A DNA stretch of 64,000 nucleotides from Marinobacter salarius (GTDB lineage Bacteria > Pseudomonadota > Gammaproteobacteria > Pseudomonadales > Oleiphilaceae). The position numbers and the translations under genes are program-made. Below are positions 35,732-44,302 of this stretch, piece by piece. The stretch lies in the NCBI RefSeq assembly GCF_032922745.1, contig NZ_CP136693.1:2976001-3040000 (forward strand). The letters are read 5' to 3'. The stretch's first letter is position 1. Every line of letters begins with the position of its first letter. The notes below the pieces were generated by a model. That model was not told the DNA's origin and ran no database searches. It saw only the letters and a list, made by a program, of their open reading frames with translations.

Positions 35732-36206
35732 CCGTCTCGTTCGATGTCGGCAATGCCGCTATTGCTTCTGTTAACCAGCGCTCGACCGACTCGCACACGG
35801 CATCGTTGTCCGCGTTTGAAACCATCTTTGTGAACGTCTTGGCCATGGCATCGCGCACCTGTTGATCGAATGGATCGTCGGGATTGGTGATCAGTGAGCC
35901 AGACAGCCTGTCCAGCGCAGACCCCGTGGCTGCTCTATCCTGACGGCCTTGAACCCAGCTTTGCGCCTCAGCCAATGAACCGAACTGCTTGTGCTCCACC
36001 CAGAAGAAACTGTTTGGAATCGCGATTGAGCGCCCGTCTTTGAGGTAGGCCCTGATCTCCGCGTCAACGTCCGGTAAATAGGCGTCTTCACTTTGCAGAC
36101 ATTCAAGGGCCGCACGAAAGCTTGGTAATGGGGCGGGAAACCGGTTGCGAAAATCAAACGCCCGGAAGGCAAACACCTGATCCAGTGGATCGGCTTGTGT
36201 GTGCAT
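35712..36206 (-). CDS. Small transposon-encoded protein of unknown function
   Basis: A 164-residue soluble protein with no signal peptide or membrane segment. It is acidic at its C-terminus (NETGGPNDD) and has no domain I recognise. It is the first gene of the minus-strand unit and overlaps the TnpS-like start by 20 bases, so translational coupling is likely. It may be an accessory of recombination or a regulator of the divergent promoter region next to it. An AGGAGATCAC motif precedes its ATG. Confidence 0.7.
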   Translation of the reverse strand: MHTQADPLDQVFAFRAFDFRNRFPAPLPSFRAALECLQSEDAYLPDVDAEIRAYLKDGRSIAIPNSFFWVEHKQFGSLAEAQSWVQGRQDRAATGSALDRLSGSLITNPDDPFDQQVRDAMAKTFTKMVSNADNDAVCESVERWLTEAIAALPTSNETGGPNDD

Positions 36207-36318
36207 GTGTGATCTCCTGCTGCGTGGCCGTCGTCCGAGGCCATATCGTACCGGTCGTGAGTCAGTATAGCCGCTGAAACGGGTATCACAATGGATAACT
36301 CTGGATTATCACATGTCT

Positions 36319-36388
36319 GTACAGCAGTACTTTCCAAGTATCTTTCTGGTGTATATAGTACGTAATTACATAATACGTACAACAGTAC
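36319..36388. promoter_or_regulatory. Candidate resolution site / operator array between TnpS and TnpT units
   Basis: GTAC-based symmetric motifs cluster here: GTACAGCAGTAC (36319-36330), an inverted repeat GTACGTA-N9-TACGTAC (36358-36380) and GTACAACAGTAC (36377-36388). The region separates the divergent recombinase unit and the TnpT-like gene, exactly where the rst resolution site of Tn4651 lies. The equivalence is inferred from position and symmetry. Confidence 0.55.
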
Positions 36389-36411
36389 GAAATAAACATG
36401 AGGACACGATC

Positions 36412-37398
36412 ATGGCCCGAGGCGGCATCACCCAACCCCTGGTCGAGGACGCCCGTAAACGTCTTCTGGCTCGCAATGTTCACCCCTCCATCGACGCCAT
36501 ACGAGCCGAGCTGGGCAACACCGGCTCAAAGACCACCATCAGCAACCACCTGAGAGCGATTGGGGCACGTGAAAGCACCCGTCTGGACGACGAAGCGCTT
36601 CTGAGCAACCACGTAACCGACTTGGTAGGCCAACTGGCTCGGCAATTACGCCAGGACGCGCAGGAGACCATTGAGCAGGCCGAACAGCGACACCAGGCCG
36701 AGGTGGCCAGCCTGCAGGATGCCTTGACGGCACAGACCGCTGAAACCAGGCAACACCAGGCGCAAAATGCAGTGTTGGCTCAGGCGCGGGATGATTTACA
36801 GGCGGAGATCCATGGGCTGCGTGAGGCGCTCTCAAAACTCGAAAGCGATAACCGCGCACAGGCCCAACGCATTGAAAGTTTGACTGAGCAGGTTCAGGAC
36901 AAGCAACGCCAGGTGAATTCACTCGAAGAAAAACACAACCATGCCCGGCAGGCGCTGGAGCACTATCGCGGCTCCGTGAAAGAGCAGCGCGATCAGGATC
37001 AGCGGCGGCATGAGCAGCAGGTCCAGCAAGTCCAGGAAGAGCAACGCCACCTGCAACAAGCCCTGGCCGTGAAACGTGACGAGCAGACCCAGGCCACCCG
37101 GGAGATCACCCGGCTGTTCACGGAGGTGACTGAAACTCGAAAGCAGTCGGATCAGTTGGCCCAGCAACTGGGCGAGCGGGAGCGCGAAAATCGTCGTCTG
37201 GCCGACAAAACGGTACGGCTAGAGCAGCAAGTCGTGGCGTTACGCCAGCGAAAGGCTGCCCTTGAAAAGCAGCAGCGCGTGAACGACCAACAGAAAGCGA
37301 AGTTGCAGCAGCTTGAAACCGAGCTGAGCGTGAAGAATGAGCTGTTGGATCGCTTGAGCGCTGGCAACGACTCCGACCAGGTGAACAGAGTTTCTTGA
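36412..37398 (+). CDS. tnpT: KfrA/TnpT-like coiled-coil DNA-binding protein
   Basis: A 328-residue protein starting at ATG 36412, preceded by GAGGACAC; the longer frame to 36313 crosses the symmetric sites and is rejected. Residues about 1-115 are a KfrA_N-type DNA-binding domain (MARGGITQPLVEDARKRL, NTGSKTTISNHLRAIG). Residues about 85-315 are an almost continuous Gln/Glu/Arg-rich coiled coil. Tn4651 TnpT has this design and helps TnpS resolve cointegrates. A plasmid KfrA-type partition role is the alternative. Its divergence from the TnpS-TnpA operon supports the TnpT reading. Confidence 0.8.
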   Translation: MARGGITQPLVEDARKRLLARNVHPSIDAIRAELGNTGSKTTISNHLRAIGARESTRLDDEALLSNHVTDLVGQLARQLRQDAQETIEQAEQRHQAEVASLQDALTAQTAETRQHQAQNAVLAQARDDLQAEIHGLREALSKLESDNRAQAQRIESLTEQVQDKQRQVNSLEEKHNHARQALEHYRGSVKEQRDQDQRRHEQQVQQVQEEQRHLQQALAVKRDEQTQATREITRLFTEVTETRKQSDQLAQQLGERERENRRLADKTVRLEQQVVALRQRKAALEKQQRVNDQQKAKLQQLETELSVKNELLDRLSAGNDSDQVNRVS

Positions 37399-37538
37399 AA
37401 TTCCTCCAGACTATGTTTTAAAGCCAACTGCAAGGCTATTGTCGCTCAAGTCTCAGGTGTTTTTCATTGGGGAGCCCGCGTGGTTTGGATGACGGGTTTA
37501 GGGCGACGTGTTGTCCGGTCTTTTGTCGTCCATCATGC

Positions 37539-38942
37539 TTAGCTGTAAAAATAAAAGTCGTTTTTTTTCCTCTGTTTCACGGCATACATGGCCATGTCTG
37601 CCCGCTCTACCAGCGTTTCCGCCCCCGCCCCGTCTTCAGGGTACATTGCAATCCCGATGCTGGTTCCGATAGAGACACGAAGGTCGGTGCCCTCAAACGG
37701 AAAAGGGGTTTCGAGCGAGTTCAGAAGTTTGCGTGCGACCGTTGCGGCGTCCTTTTTTTCGTCAAGCGAGGGCAACAGGACCGTAAATTCATCACCACCA
37801 TAGCGGGCAAGGGTATCCCCCTCTCGCAGACAATGTGTCAGACCGGCGGCGACTTTTTGCAACAGCTGATCGCCAACCCCATGCCCGTAGGTATCGTTTA
37901 CCGCTTTGAAATCGTTCAGGTCGATAAAAAGCACGGCAAGCTTCTGCCCATTACGGCTCGCCTGACTGACAGCCAAGGTAAGTCGGTCCATAAACAGGCT
38001 CCTATTCGGCAGCCCGGTCAGTGTATCGTGAGAAGCATGAAACTCCATCAATGCCAGTGTCCGTTTGTGCTCCGTGATGTCCCGCACAATGCCCAAAAAA
38101 AGAGGCTTTGCTGGAGGGGGCTTTGCATAAGTTAGCGCGGTGTCGTTCGCCTCGAGCGGAGAGGCAACTGTAATGTCACAATCCAGGTAACCGATCCCTC
38201 CATGGTAAGTTTTAAGTTTGATCTCTTGGGTTACTGACTCTCCCACCTCGTTCTTACCAAATAACAGTGGAAGCTTAGCGATGTCACCCTCATGAACGAG
38301 CCGAGAAAACGGTTGGCCAATCAGCTCCTCTGTCGGTAATCCCAAGAGACTCTCGGAGTGATGATTCAGATAGTTGATGCACTTGCGCTCATCCAGTGAA
38401 AAAACCAGATCCGGAAGATGATCAAGTGTGTGCTTAAAAAAATCGGCCGTTAGCGGGTTAGACCAGCCCGTAGCCGCCTGAGAGCGGGCCTGCCGTCGTT
38501 CTAAAACCGTGCCGCCGACAGCCCGAATTAATTCATCTACATCGTAGGGCTTTCTTAGATAATCGCAGGCACCCAGCTTGAATGCTTGCCTGACGATGCG
38601 ATAGTCGGAATGCCCGCTGATAATGATGACCGGAGCGTCAACGCCCGTTTCTTTCAACCAGGCCATGATCTCTAAACCGCTCTTTCCAGGCATGCGGATA
38701 TCCAACAAAACCAGATCATAGGCATTCTCTCGTAATCGCTGGCAGACGGCGTCGCCATCCTCGGCACCGTCAACCTCGAACCCCTTGTCACGCAATATCG
38801 AGCATAAACTGTTAAGCAACCGCGGCTCATCGTCACCAATGAGCAGCCGCCCCAAATACTCTGAAGTTTCGCCGGTGACGTGGGGAGTTATATCAACGTC
38901 ATCACTGACGGAGTTTTCGCTGTAGTATTGCAAGATGGACAC
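37539..38942 (-). CDS. REC-PAS-GGDEF diguanylate cyclase
   Basis: A 467-residue cytoplasmic signalling protein. The receiver (about residues 30-145) has LLIGDDEPRLL, acceptor Asp in LVLLDIRMPGKSGLEI, and YLRKPYDVDE. A PAS domain (about 165-285) starts at HTLDHLPDLVFSLDER and ends with GIVRDITEHKR. The GGDEF domain contains LARYGGDEFTVLL and the FIDLNDFKAVND metal site. An RxxD inhibitory site is not evident. It is expected to make c-di-GMP on phosphorylation by an unlinked kinase. It lies directly next to the transposon module with 140 bases between. Confidence 0.9.
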   Translation of the reverse strand: MSILQYYSENSVSDDVDITPHVTGETSEYLGRLLIGDDEPRLLNSLCSILRDKGFEVDGAEDGDAVCQRLRENAYDLVLLDIRMPGKSGLEIMAWLKETGVDAPVIIISGHSDYRIVRQAFKLGACDYLRKPYDVDELIRAVGGTVLERRQARSQAATGWSNPLTADFFKHTLDHLPDLVFSLDERKCINYLNHHSESLLGLPTEELIGQPFSRLVHEGDIAKLPLLFGKNEVGESVTQEIKLKTYHGGIGYLDCDITVASPLEANDTALTYAKPPPAKPLFLGIVRDITEHKRTLALMEFHASHDTLTGLPNRSLFMDRLTLAVSQASRNGQKLAVLFIDLNDFKAVNDTYGHGVGDQLLQKVAAGLTHCLREGDTLARYGGDEFTVLLPSLDEKKDAATVARKLLNSLETPFPFEGTDLRVSIGTSIGIAMYPEDGAGAETLVERADMAMYAVKQRKKNDFYFYS

Positions 38943-39521
38943 CAGTATGTCGGAGCAAGGGATTTGCTCCGATGATCAACCCGATAATAATAAACTGTAC
39001 ATTTTGACCTCACTAAAAAGCCTGAAGTCATCATCTCCCGCTTTTGGCCGCAGAGATGAAATGCGTTCATAAATTGCGTGTTAAGAAAGCCCCGATACAG
39101 CAACCACGCCCCTGATCTACAGCGGAAAGTCAGTTCGAAGAGACGCACTAAGCGCTTTGGTTCGTTCGCTCGGTAAACCAATGGCTTATTGATCGTCTGC
39201 TACAGATGGTTACTTCCGCCGTTGAAATCCCTTCATTTTTGAAAACGCGCTTTACAGCCGCGTGCACGGGCCCATGTCACCATAGGACATTGTTGGACGT
39301 GTATGGCTACCTCCTCCGTGGAAACTCTGTTTAACGTACTTGCGTGCTTCCGATAGCGCTTTCACATGCTAGCCGCAGCCATGTTGTGGTCATAGCCCGT
39401 CTCATTCTTTACCAGTGCCCAGGCGCAGGCCGGACAAACGTGCCAGTGGTGGCGCCATCAAGATCGGGACTCGCCGGCATGGGTGTGCCAGCGGTCAGAT
39501 CAGCTGCCCTATCAGGGCGGA
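38943..39521. other. 579-base non-coding stretch between the GGDEF gene and ectC
   Basis: No supportable gene. The part next to 38943 should hold the GGDEF gene promoter. Between about 39340 and 39440 the minus strand shows short protein-like runs (CPACAWALVKNETGYDHNM) ending at a stop. They may be decayed transposase tail sequence, but I cannot assign them. The rest shows no clear repeat or hairpin. Confidence 0.45.
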
Positions 39522-39917
39522 TCAGTTATCGCCGCTGTCCGGCAGGTAGGCGCCGTCCTCGTCATGAACTTCCTGGCCGGTCACCGGCGGGTTGAAGGCG
39601 CAGATCAGGCGCATGTCCTCGGTACCACCGTACAGGGTGTGCTTGTCGTGGTTGTCCAGGGCGTAGAGGGTACCGTCGGTAATCTCGTGAACTTCACCCG
39701 TGGCGAGGTCCTTGATGCGCCCGTTACCGGCAACGCAGTAAACGGCTTCCAGGTGGTGCTTGTACCAGAAAGTGTGCTCGGAGCCTGCCTTGATGATGGT
39801 TTCGTGGAAGGAAAATCCCATTCCGTCCTTCTTGAGCAGCAGACGGCGGCTGGTCCACTGCTTGTCGCTGACTTCACGCTCGGTACCAATGATGTCCTGA
39901 ACTTTAACGATTTTCAT
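39522..39917 (-). CDS. ectC: L-ectoine synthase
   Basis: A 131-residue cupin with normal EctC length. It cyclises N-gamma-acetyl-L-2,4-diaminobutyrate to ectoine, a compatible solute. The three iron-binding residues known for the family fall at the expected numbers: Glu57 (in HHLEAVYCV), Tyr85 (in GTLYALDNH) and His93 (in DKHTL). ectA and ectB, normally upstream, are absent. The upstream side instead holds a short gene tail and an IS21 element. An intact coding sequence with its own AT-rich upstream region suggests it may still be expressed. Confidence 0.93.
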   Translation of the reverse strand: MKIVKVQDIIGTEREVSDKQWTSRRLLLKKDGMGFSFHETIIKAGSEHTFWYKHHLEAVYCVAGNGRIKDLATGEVHEITDGTLYALDNHDKHTLYGGTEDMRLICAFNPPVTGQEVHDEDGAYLPDSGDN

Positions 39918-39992
39918 GGGCGTATCTCATGGTTGGTTGGTCAAAATCGGGTGAAACAACTTTATAGTATAAACATTAGGCATCTATATAGT

Positions 39993-40118
39993 TCAAGCGG
40001 CCCTTTCCTCCCGCCACTGGTTATACCCCTCTAGCGCTTCCCGGCTGTCATTGCCCGGTGTGTCCGCTCCGAACGCCGCGAGAGGCTTAGCGTGCGATAT
40101 TTTCCGTTTCGTGAGGTG
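39993..40118 (-). pseudogene. C-terminal tail of an unidentified gene abutting istB
   Basis: A minus-strand frame is open for about 40 codons up to a TGA at 39993-39995 and reads like a natural C-terminus (GADTPGNDSREALEGYNQW). It has no start and merges into the truncated istB at about 40118. It may be the tail of the gene that the IS21 element interrupted. It does not resemble the EctB C-termini I know. Family unknown. Confidence 0.35.
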
Positions 40119-40311
40119 GCCCTATCTTCCGGTTCCGGCGGATACGTTTGTCCTGGCGCTGAGTCATCTCATGTTCGGCAAGCCTGTCCGCGAAGCTCAG
40201 ATAAGACATCTCGTTGGCTTCTGCCTCAGCCAGCAGATTCGTTAATTCATCAGCGGCTGCGCTCAGACGCAGGCTGCGGTATCGGGCCACGGTTTGCTCA
40301 AGCTGGCTCAT
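40087..40311 (-). pseudogene. istB: Truncated istB (IS21 ATP-binding helper)
   Basis: The first 60 or so residues match the IstB N-terminal region (RLSAAADELTNLLAEAEANE, then YLSFADRLAEHEMTQRQDKR). After RIRRNRK the reading frame runs into unrelated sequence and stops at 74 codons, against about 240-260 in intact IstB. The AAA+ ATPase domain, including Walker A, is missing. The start overlaps the istA stop by 14 bases, as usual in IS21. Confidence 0.8.
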
Positions 40312-41836
40312 GGGTCACCCCCTGGCCACTGGAGTGGCCAAGACGGCGGTAAGCACTTAGGTCCAGTGTTTCCTTGGGTTCTGGCAGAGGTTCCGGCTGC
40401 CGTTCCCGGAGGACGGCGGCCTGGGCCGCTTCCAGGTAGCTTTGCAGTCGTGTGGCGGTCATGCCGGGGCGCTCTGCCAGCGTCGTGATCAACACGGGAT
40501 CCACGGGTTCGTGGCGCTTGAGCAAGTCGCGGGCAGCCACCAACTGATCCTTGTAGATCTTGGGCTCGGAGCGTTTGAGCTGCTGGCACAACCGATGCCC
40601 GACATCACTGCCGATCCGGGCGCTGATGTCGGCTTCCAGCTTGCTCACGCGCTGGGCATGATCTCGGTAGTGATGGGTGTTCTTGATCACCTTGCCCTTG
40701 TCCGTACACAGGCCATGACTGGCGATGACGTCGCCTATGCTCAGGTCGCTGATGTGCAGTTGGCCGCCGGACTCCAGAACGCCCACCCGGGCCTGTTGCC
40801 AGGCCATGGGCACGGAGTATTTGTTGGCCTTCCAGGCGATCAGGCCGGTCTTGTCGGCTCTTCGTGTCTCCCGGGCCACAGACTGCACGCACGCCGGTGA
40901 CAGATAGGCCGCCAGATGTTCTCGTTCATCCTGCTCGAACCGCTCCCGGGGTGGTTCTCCGGTGGTGCCGTGGATGCGGACATTGGCCACACTCTCAACC
41001 CAGTCCTGCACGTGCTGACACACGTGTTCCTGGTCCCGGAAGACCTCGCCGTAAAGGCAGTCCTGTTTGACGTATTTTACGCCGGCTTCCACCTTGCCCT
41101 TGCTCTCCGGGTCATAGCCTTCGCAGGCATGGATCCGGAACCCGGCGGTGGTGGCATACTCATGGAAACGTTGGTTGAGAGTCAGTTCCCGGTACTGCTC
41201 GTTGATCACCACCAGCTTGGTCTGATCGTAAACGCATTCCTCCGGCAGACCGCCAAAGTACCGCAAGGCTTCATCGTGGAGCTGGATAAAGGTCTGGGTG
41301 TCCAGAGGGCGGAAGGCCAAGCCCACGTACATCAGCCGCGAGTAGGACAGCACGAACACCACGAAGTGCAGCGTGCGCTCTTCGCCACCGATCAACACAC
41401 CACGTAACTCGCCAGGGTCCACCTGACACTGAACACCCGGCACATCGTCCAGAATGGGTTCGTAGTAGCGCATCTGGGCCGAGGCCACTTCCTCCTTGAG
41501 TGCTCGCACATAACGGCGAATAGAGCGATCTGAGGCCGGTAAGTCGCCGACCTTTGCCTGAAGCTTACGGGCAATCTTGACGGCGCTGAGCTTGGGAAAT
41601 TGCTTGAGCAAATGCACCAGGTAATCCCGGTGATCGTCGAGGCGCTTGCTCCGTGAGGGATCTGCAAACTGCTCTGTGATCGCATCCACCTCCATCCGCA
41701 AATACTTGCGTACCGTGTTCCGGGATAACCCCAGTTCCTGGCTGATGGCGCGGATCGACAGTCCTTTACCGTTATCGTGCAGTGCCTTGATCTTGTGTAT
41801 CACAACCCACTCCTTCACTGACATGCCCCCGGCCAT
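40298..41836 (-). CDS. istA: IS21-family transposase IstA
   Basis: A 512-residue IstA. An N-terminal HTH (LSIRAISQELGLSRNTVRKYL) precedes an rve/DDE integrase core. Core signatures are VQCQVDPGELRG (Asp), VYDQTKLVVI (Asp) and GYDPESKGKVEAGVKYVK (Glu). It is complete, but transposition normally also needs IstB, which is truncated here, so the copy should be immobile unless helped in trans. The first codons may be shorter (MSVKEWVVIHKI at residue 5). Confidence 0.93.
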   Translation of the reverse strand: MAGGMSVKEWVVIHKIKALHDNGKGLSIRAISQELGLSRNTVRKYLRMEVDAITEQFADPSRSKRLDDHRDYLVHLLKQFPKLSAVKIARKLQAKVGDLPASDRSIRRYVRALKEEVASAQMRYYEPILDDVPGVQCQVDPGELRGVLIGGEERTLHFVVFVLSYSRLMYVGLAFRPLDTQTFIQLHDEALRYFGGLPEECVYDQTKLVVINEQYRELTLNQRFHEYATTAGFRIHACEGYDPESKGKVEAGVKYVKQDCLYGEVFRDQEHVCQHVQDWVESVANVRIHGTTGEPPRERFEQDEREHLAAYLSPACVQSVARETRRADKTGLIAWKANKYSVPMAWQQARVGVLESGGQLHISDLSIGDVIASHGLCTDKGKVIKNTHHYRDHAQRVSKLEADISARIGSDVGHRLCQQLKRSEPKIYKDQLVAARDLLKRHEPVDPVLITTLAERPGMTATRLQSYLEAAQAAVLRERQPEPLPEPKETLDLSAYRRLGHSSGQGVTHEPA

Positions 41837-41888
41837 CGATAAAAGCGGGGGACAGTAGCTGGTTCTGTGGCCTGACGGCCACTCGGAG

Positions 41889-41936
41889 GTGGGTCAAAAT
41901 TAATGGCCAGTAGTGGGTCACTTTAATTGGCCACTA
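41889..41936. repeat. Tandem 24-base terminal repeats of the IS21 element
   Basis: GTGGGTCAAAATTAATGGCC... (41889-41912) and GTGGGTCACTTTAATTGGCC... (41913-41936) are adjacent similar 24-base copies. Multiple terminal repeats of this kind are the transposase-binding ends of IS21-family elements. Confidence 0.75.
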
Positions 41937-41939
41937 ACA

Positions 41940-42235
41940 CCAGATCACGCCATTGAGAACAGCAGTTATAGGCTAGTGCTGCGCAATCCATCCGACGATC
42001 GGAGCGAGAGCATTTACGTTATGGATCGCGGCGGCAGCCAGCTTGCCCTGTTGATGTGCTCTGGCTAGGCTCTGGCTCCCCATCAACAGCTAGTTCCTTA
42101 GATTCTAGGCAAGAGAGACACCTCACCCTGAGCCCTATTCTCGAATTTCTTTGGAGGGTTCAGAACCCTACGTCAACCGGGGCTCCTGCCGCCGGATGAT
42201 TATTGGTGTTGATCGACGTGAATAAGGGCCAGGAC
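41940..42235. other. Junction region between IS21 and the catabolic island
   Basis: About 300 bases with no supportable gene. On the minus strand a 36-codon frame ending near 41974 (LAAAAIHNVNALAPIVGW) looks like a gene remnant of unknown type. The island's last gene ends at 42236. Confidence 0.4.
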
Positions 42236-43432
42236 TTAGCCATCCTTCTTGTTCACGATCAGATCTGCCTCCTCCGGCAGATCCTCGATCACATTCACCG
42301 CATCAGTGCGAATTCTCGAATGTCGCTTGAAGGCCTCGGCGGCGGCAGCCTCCGCAGTGGCCGCATCGGCGCCATTCTCCAGCACGAGAAAAAGGCGGAT
42401 AATGTCGCGATCATTTTCACGCGTCACTACGGCCTGCGCGGTCTTGACACCCGGCGTGGCAATGACGACTTCCTCAATGACGCGGGGATAGATGAATATC
42501 TCGCGCACCTTCACCGCCGCGCCAACCCGGCCTTGCAGCGTCGAGAGTCGTCGAACGCTTCCATCCGCGTTGTTTTCCAGTGCGAATGCGCTGTCGCCTG
42601 TGCCGAACCTGATCATGGACCAAGTCGCATCGCGCGCGGTCACGACAACCTCGCCCGGCTCTTGATGCGCCACCTGCTCACCGCTGACCGGGTCGCAGAT
42701 CTGCACCACCCTGTCGGGATGAACCACATAGCCTTCGCCGCCATCCTCATAGGCCACCATGCCCAGATCGGCCGTGGCATAGGCGGCCCAGGTCGATACG
42801 CCGTAATCGGCTTCGATTCGGCGACGCTTGGCCATCCAGTCGCCCATCTCGCCACCTAGAAATGCCGTCTTCACCTTCCACGCTTCACGGCCATAGTTTT
42901 CGATCACCTTCTCCGCCAGCGTCAGGAAGAACGCGGTTGACGCACAGATCGCAGTCACGCCGGTTTCAACGATGACCTGCGCCTGAAGCTCAGTATTTCC
43001 GACGCCTCCGGGAATCACTGTCGCTCCGGCTGCCTGGGCCGCTTCGTCAAAAAGGAGACCGGCCGGTACTAGGTGATACATCCAAGTGTTCAGAATGATA
43101 TCCCCAGCCCCGACACCCGCCGACTTGAACAACATATCCAGACCATGCCCCCCCGCACCAGGCAGAGCGGGTTCGAAAATCGGTCCGGGGGAGACGTAGA
43201 TGCGCCCGACATCCTTCAGATCGGCGGCGAGAAACCCGCCAAATGGCGGATCATCGCGCTGAATCCTCAAAAGCTCTTCCTTTTTCATCACCGGCAGGCG
43301 CGACAGATCCGCCAGTGATGCCACGGCTGCCGGATCAAATCCGGCAGCCGCAAATCGCGACTTCAGTCCTGGAGCTTTCTCGGCCGCCGTAGAATAGGCT
43401 TTCGCTATATCCAGGTAGATGTTTTCAGCCAT
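42236..43432 (-). CDS. PaaK-like acyl/aryl-CoA ligase
   Basis: A 398-residue AMP-forming ligase of the phenylacetate-CoA ligase family, slightly shorter than PaaK (about 430). Features seen are the N-terminal SRLPVMKKEELL segment, FKSAGVGAGDIILNTW near the phosphate loop, TWAAYATADLGMVAYE (adenine-binding region), MIRFGTGDSA and C-terminal KVREIFIYPRVIEEVV. The Ser/Thr-rich P-loop is weak here, so activity is likely but not certain. The start at 43432 puts AGGAGG 7 bases upstream. It is the last gene of the six-gene operon that begins with the transglutaminase-like gene. Confidence 0.82.
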   Translation of the reverse strand: MAENIYLDIAKAYSTAAEKAPGLKSRFAAAGFDPAAVASLADLSRLPVMKKEELLRIQRDDPPFGGFLAADLKDVGRIYVSPGPIFEPALPGAGGHGLDMLFKSAGVGAGDIILNTWMYHLVPAGLLFDEAAQAAGATVIPGGVGNTELQAQVIVETGVTAICASTAFFLTLAEKVIENYGREAWKVKTAFLGGEMGDWMAKRRRIEADYGVSTWAAYATADLGMVAYEDGGEGYVVHPDRVVQICDPVSGEQVAHQEPGEVVVTARDATWSMIRFGTGDSAFALENNADGSVRRLSTLQGRVGAAVKVREIFIYPRVIEEVVIATPGVKTAQAVVTRENDRDIIRLFLVLENGADAATAEAAAAEAFKRHSRIRTDAVNVIEDLPEEADLIVNKKDG

Positions 43433-43459
43433 GACCATGCCTCCTTGACCATTCTTTTA

Positions 43460-44269
43460 TTAAAGCGGGCAGTCCTTACGGAAGTTCGGCGCACGCTTTT
43501 CGCGGTGCGACAACACCCCTTCCTTAACGTCTTCGCTCATGAAGCCGAGCATTTCAAGTGCAGTCGAGGCATCGAAAATCGGTCCGGCCTGACGCAACCA
43601 GTTATTTAGAGAATATTTGGTCCAGCGGATAGCGCTCTGCGAACCGTTAGCTAGCTCAACCGCAGTGTCCAGCGCGATTTTCTGCAATTCGTCATCCTCG
43701 ACGCACATCGACACCAGACCGATACGCTCGGCCTCTTCACCAGAAACCGGCTTGCAGGTCATCAGGTAATACTTCGCCTTGGCCATCGAGATTAGCAGCG
43801 GCCAGATGATTGCCGCTACGTCACCGGCCGCAACGCCCAGGCGCGGGTGGCCATCGACGATCTTTGCCTTTTTACCGGCGATGGAGATGTCCGCCAGGAT
43901 GCCAACGACGAGACCCGCACCCGCGGCCGGGCCGTTGATGGCGGAAATAATGGGCTTATTGCAGTTGATAATATTGTAGACAAGACCCCTAGCCTCTTTC
44001 CACGTCTTCATGATCTCATGGGAATTCCCGATCATGTTTTCGATCAGGCTGAAGTCGCCGCCCGCTGAAAACGCTTTGCCCGCGCCGGTCACGATCACCG
44101 CATTAATGTCGGGGTCGCGGTCGATATCGATCCACATATCCGTCATCTGGGTGTGGGTTTCCGCATCGACGGAATTAAAAGACTCGGGCCGGTCAAAGGT
44201 GATGCGCAGGACGCGATCCGCCGGATAATCAAATGTGAGCTTGTTGTATTTTGCATAACGGTCCGACAT
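43460..44269 (-). CDS. Enoyl-CoA hydratase/isomerase family protein
   Basis: A 269-residue crotonase-fold protein. The oxyanion-hole segments are present: AGKAFSAGGDFSLIENM (about residues 62-78) and AINGPAAGAGLVVGILADI (about 108-126). The catalytic Glu region reads HPRLGVAAGDVAAIIWP and lacks one of the two usual glutamates, so the reaction could be isomerisation, hydrolysis or ring cleavage rather than simple hydration. It lies between the PaaK-like ligase and two acyl-CoA dehydrogenases in a CoA-thioester pathway. Confidence 0.9.
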   Translation of the reverse strand: MSDRYAKYNKLTFDYPADRVLRITFDRPESFNSVDAETHTQMTDMWIDIDRDPDINAVIVTGAGKAFSAGGDFSLIENMIGNSHEIMKTWKEARGLVYNIINCNKPIISAINGPAAGAGLVVGILADISIAGKKAKIVDGHPRLGVAAGDVAAIIWPLLISMAKAKYYLMTCKPVSGEEAERIGLVSMCVEDDELQKIALDTAVELANGSQSAIRWTKYSLNNWLRQAGPIFDASTALEMLGFMSEDVKEGVLSHREKRAPNFRKDCPL

Positions 44270-44302
44270 AGTTCTGCTCCTTCGTTGGATGTTAGTTTGG
44301 GT

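Larger units (their letters stand above)
31426..37398. mobile_element. Tn4651-like Tn3-family transposition module
   Basis: A minus-strand run of unknown protein, TnpS-like recombinase and TnpA, with a divergent KfrA/TnpT-like gene and a palindrome-rich intergenic segment between them. This is the Tn4651 group layout, in which cointegrates are resolved by TnpS/TnpT at the rst site instead of a serine resolvase. I could not find convincing terminal inverted repeats beginning with GGGG on either side, nor any passenger gene. The element may be a minimal or truncated unit, and these limits follow the genes only. Confidence 0.8.
40087..41939 (-). mobile_element. IS21-family insertion element, left end lost
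   Basis: It contains a complete istA and the beginning of istB. At the istA side, two tandem terminal repeats of the IS21 type (41889-41936) mark the right end near 41939. On the left, istB stops matching after about 60 codons and no matching terminal repeats were seen, so the left end is deleted. It lies between the ectC region and the catabolic island and may have mediated the junction. Confidence 0.82.

Noticed and set aside
36313..36411. Upstream start for the KfrA/TnpT-like gene
   Set aside because: It would translate through the GTAC palindromes of the divergent control region; ATG 36412 has a good ribosome-binding site and the family N-terminus.
31370..37480. Inverted similarity of ATTCCCCAGAAACACC (about 31374) and GGTGTTTTTCATTGGGGAG (about 37457) as Tn3 ends
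   Set aside because: The match is short and gapped, and the Cs and Gs point the wrong way for Tn3-family ends, which begin GGGG at the outer tip.
39340..39440. Possible IS110-type transposase tail on the minus strand
   Set aside because: Only about 25 residues are protein-like and similarity is by impression; not enough to call an element.
42236..42859. Long plus-strand frames opposite the island genes (for example 42203-42859, 49211-49903, 50643-51371)
   Set aside because: They mirror well-supported minus-strand genes in high-GC DNA and show no domain or ribosome-binding site.
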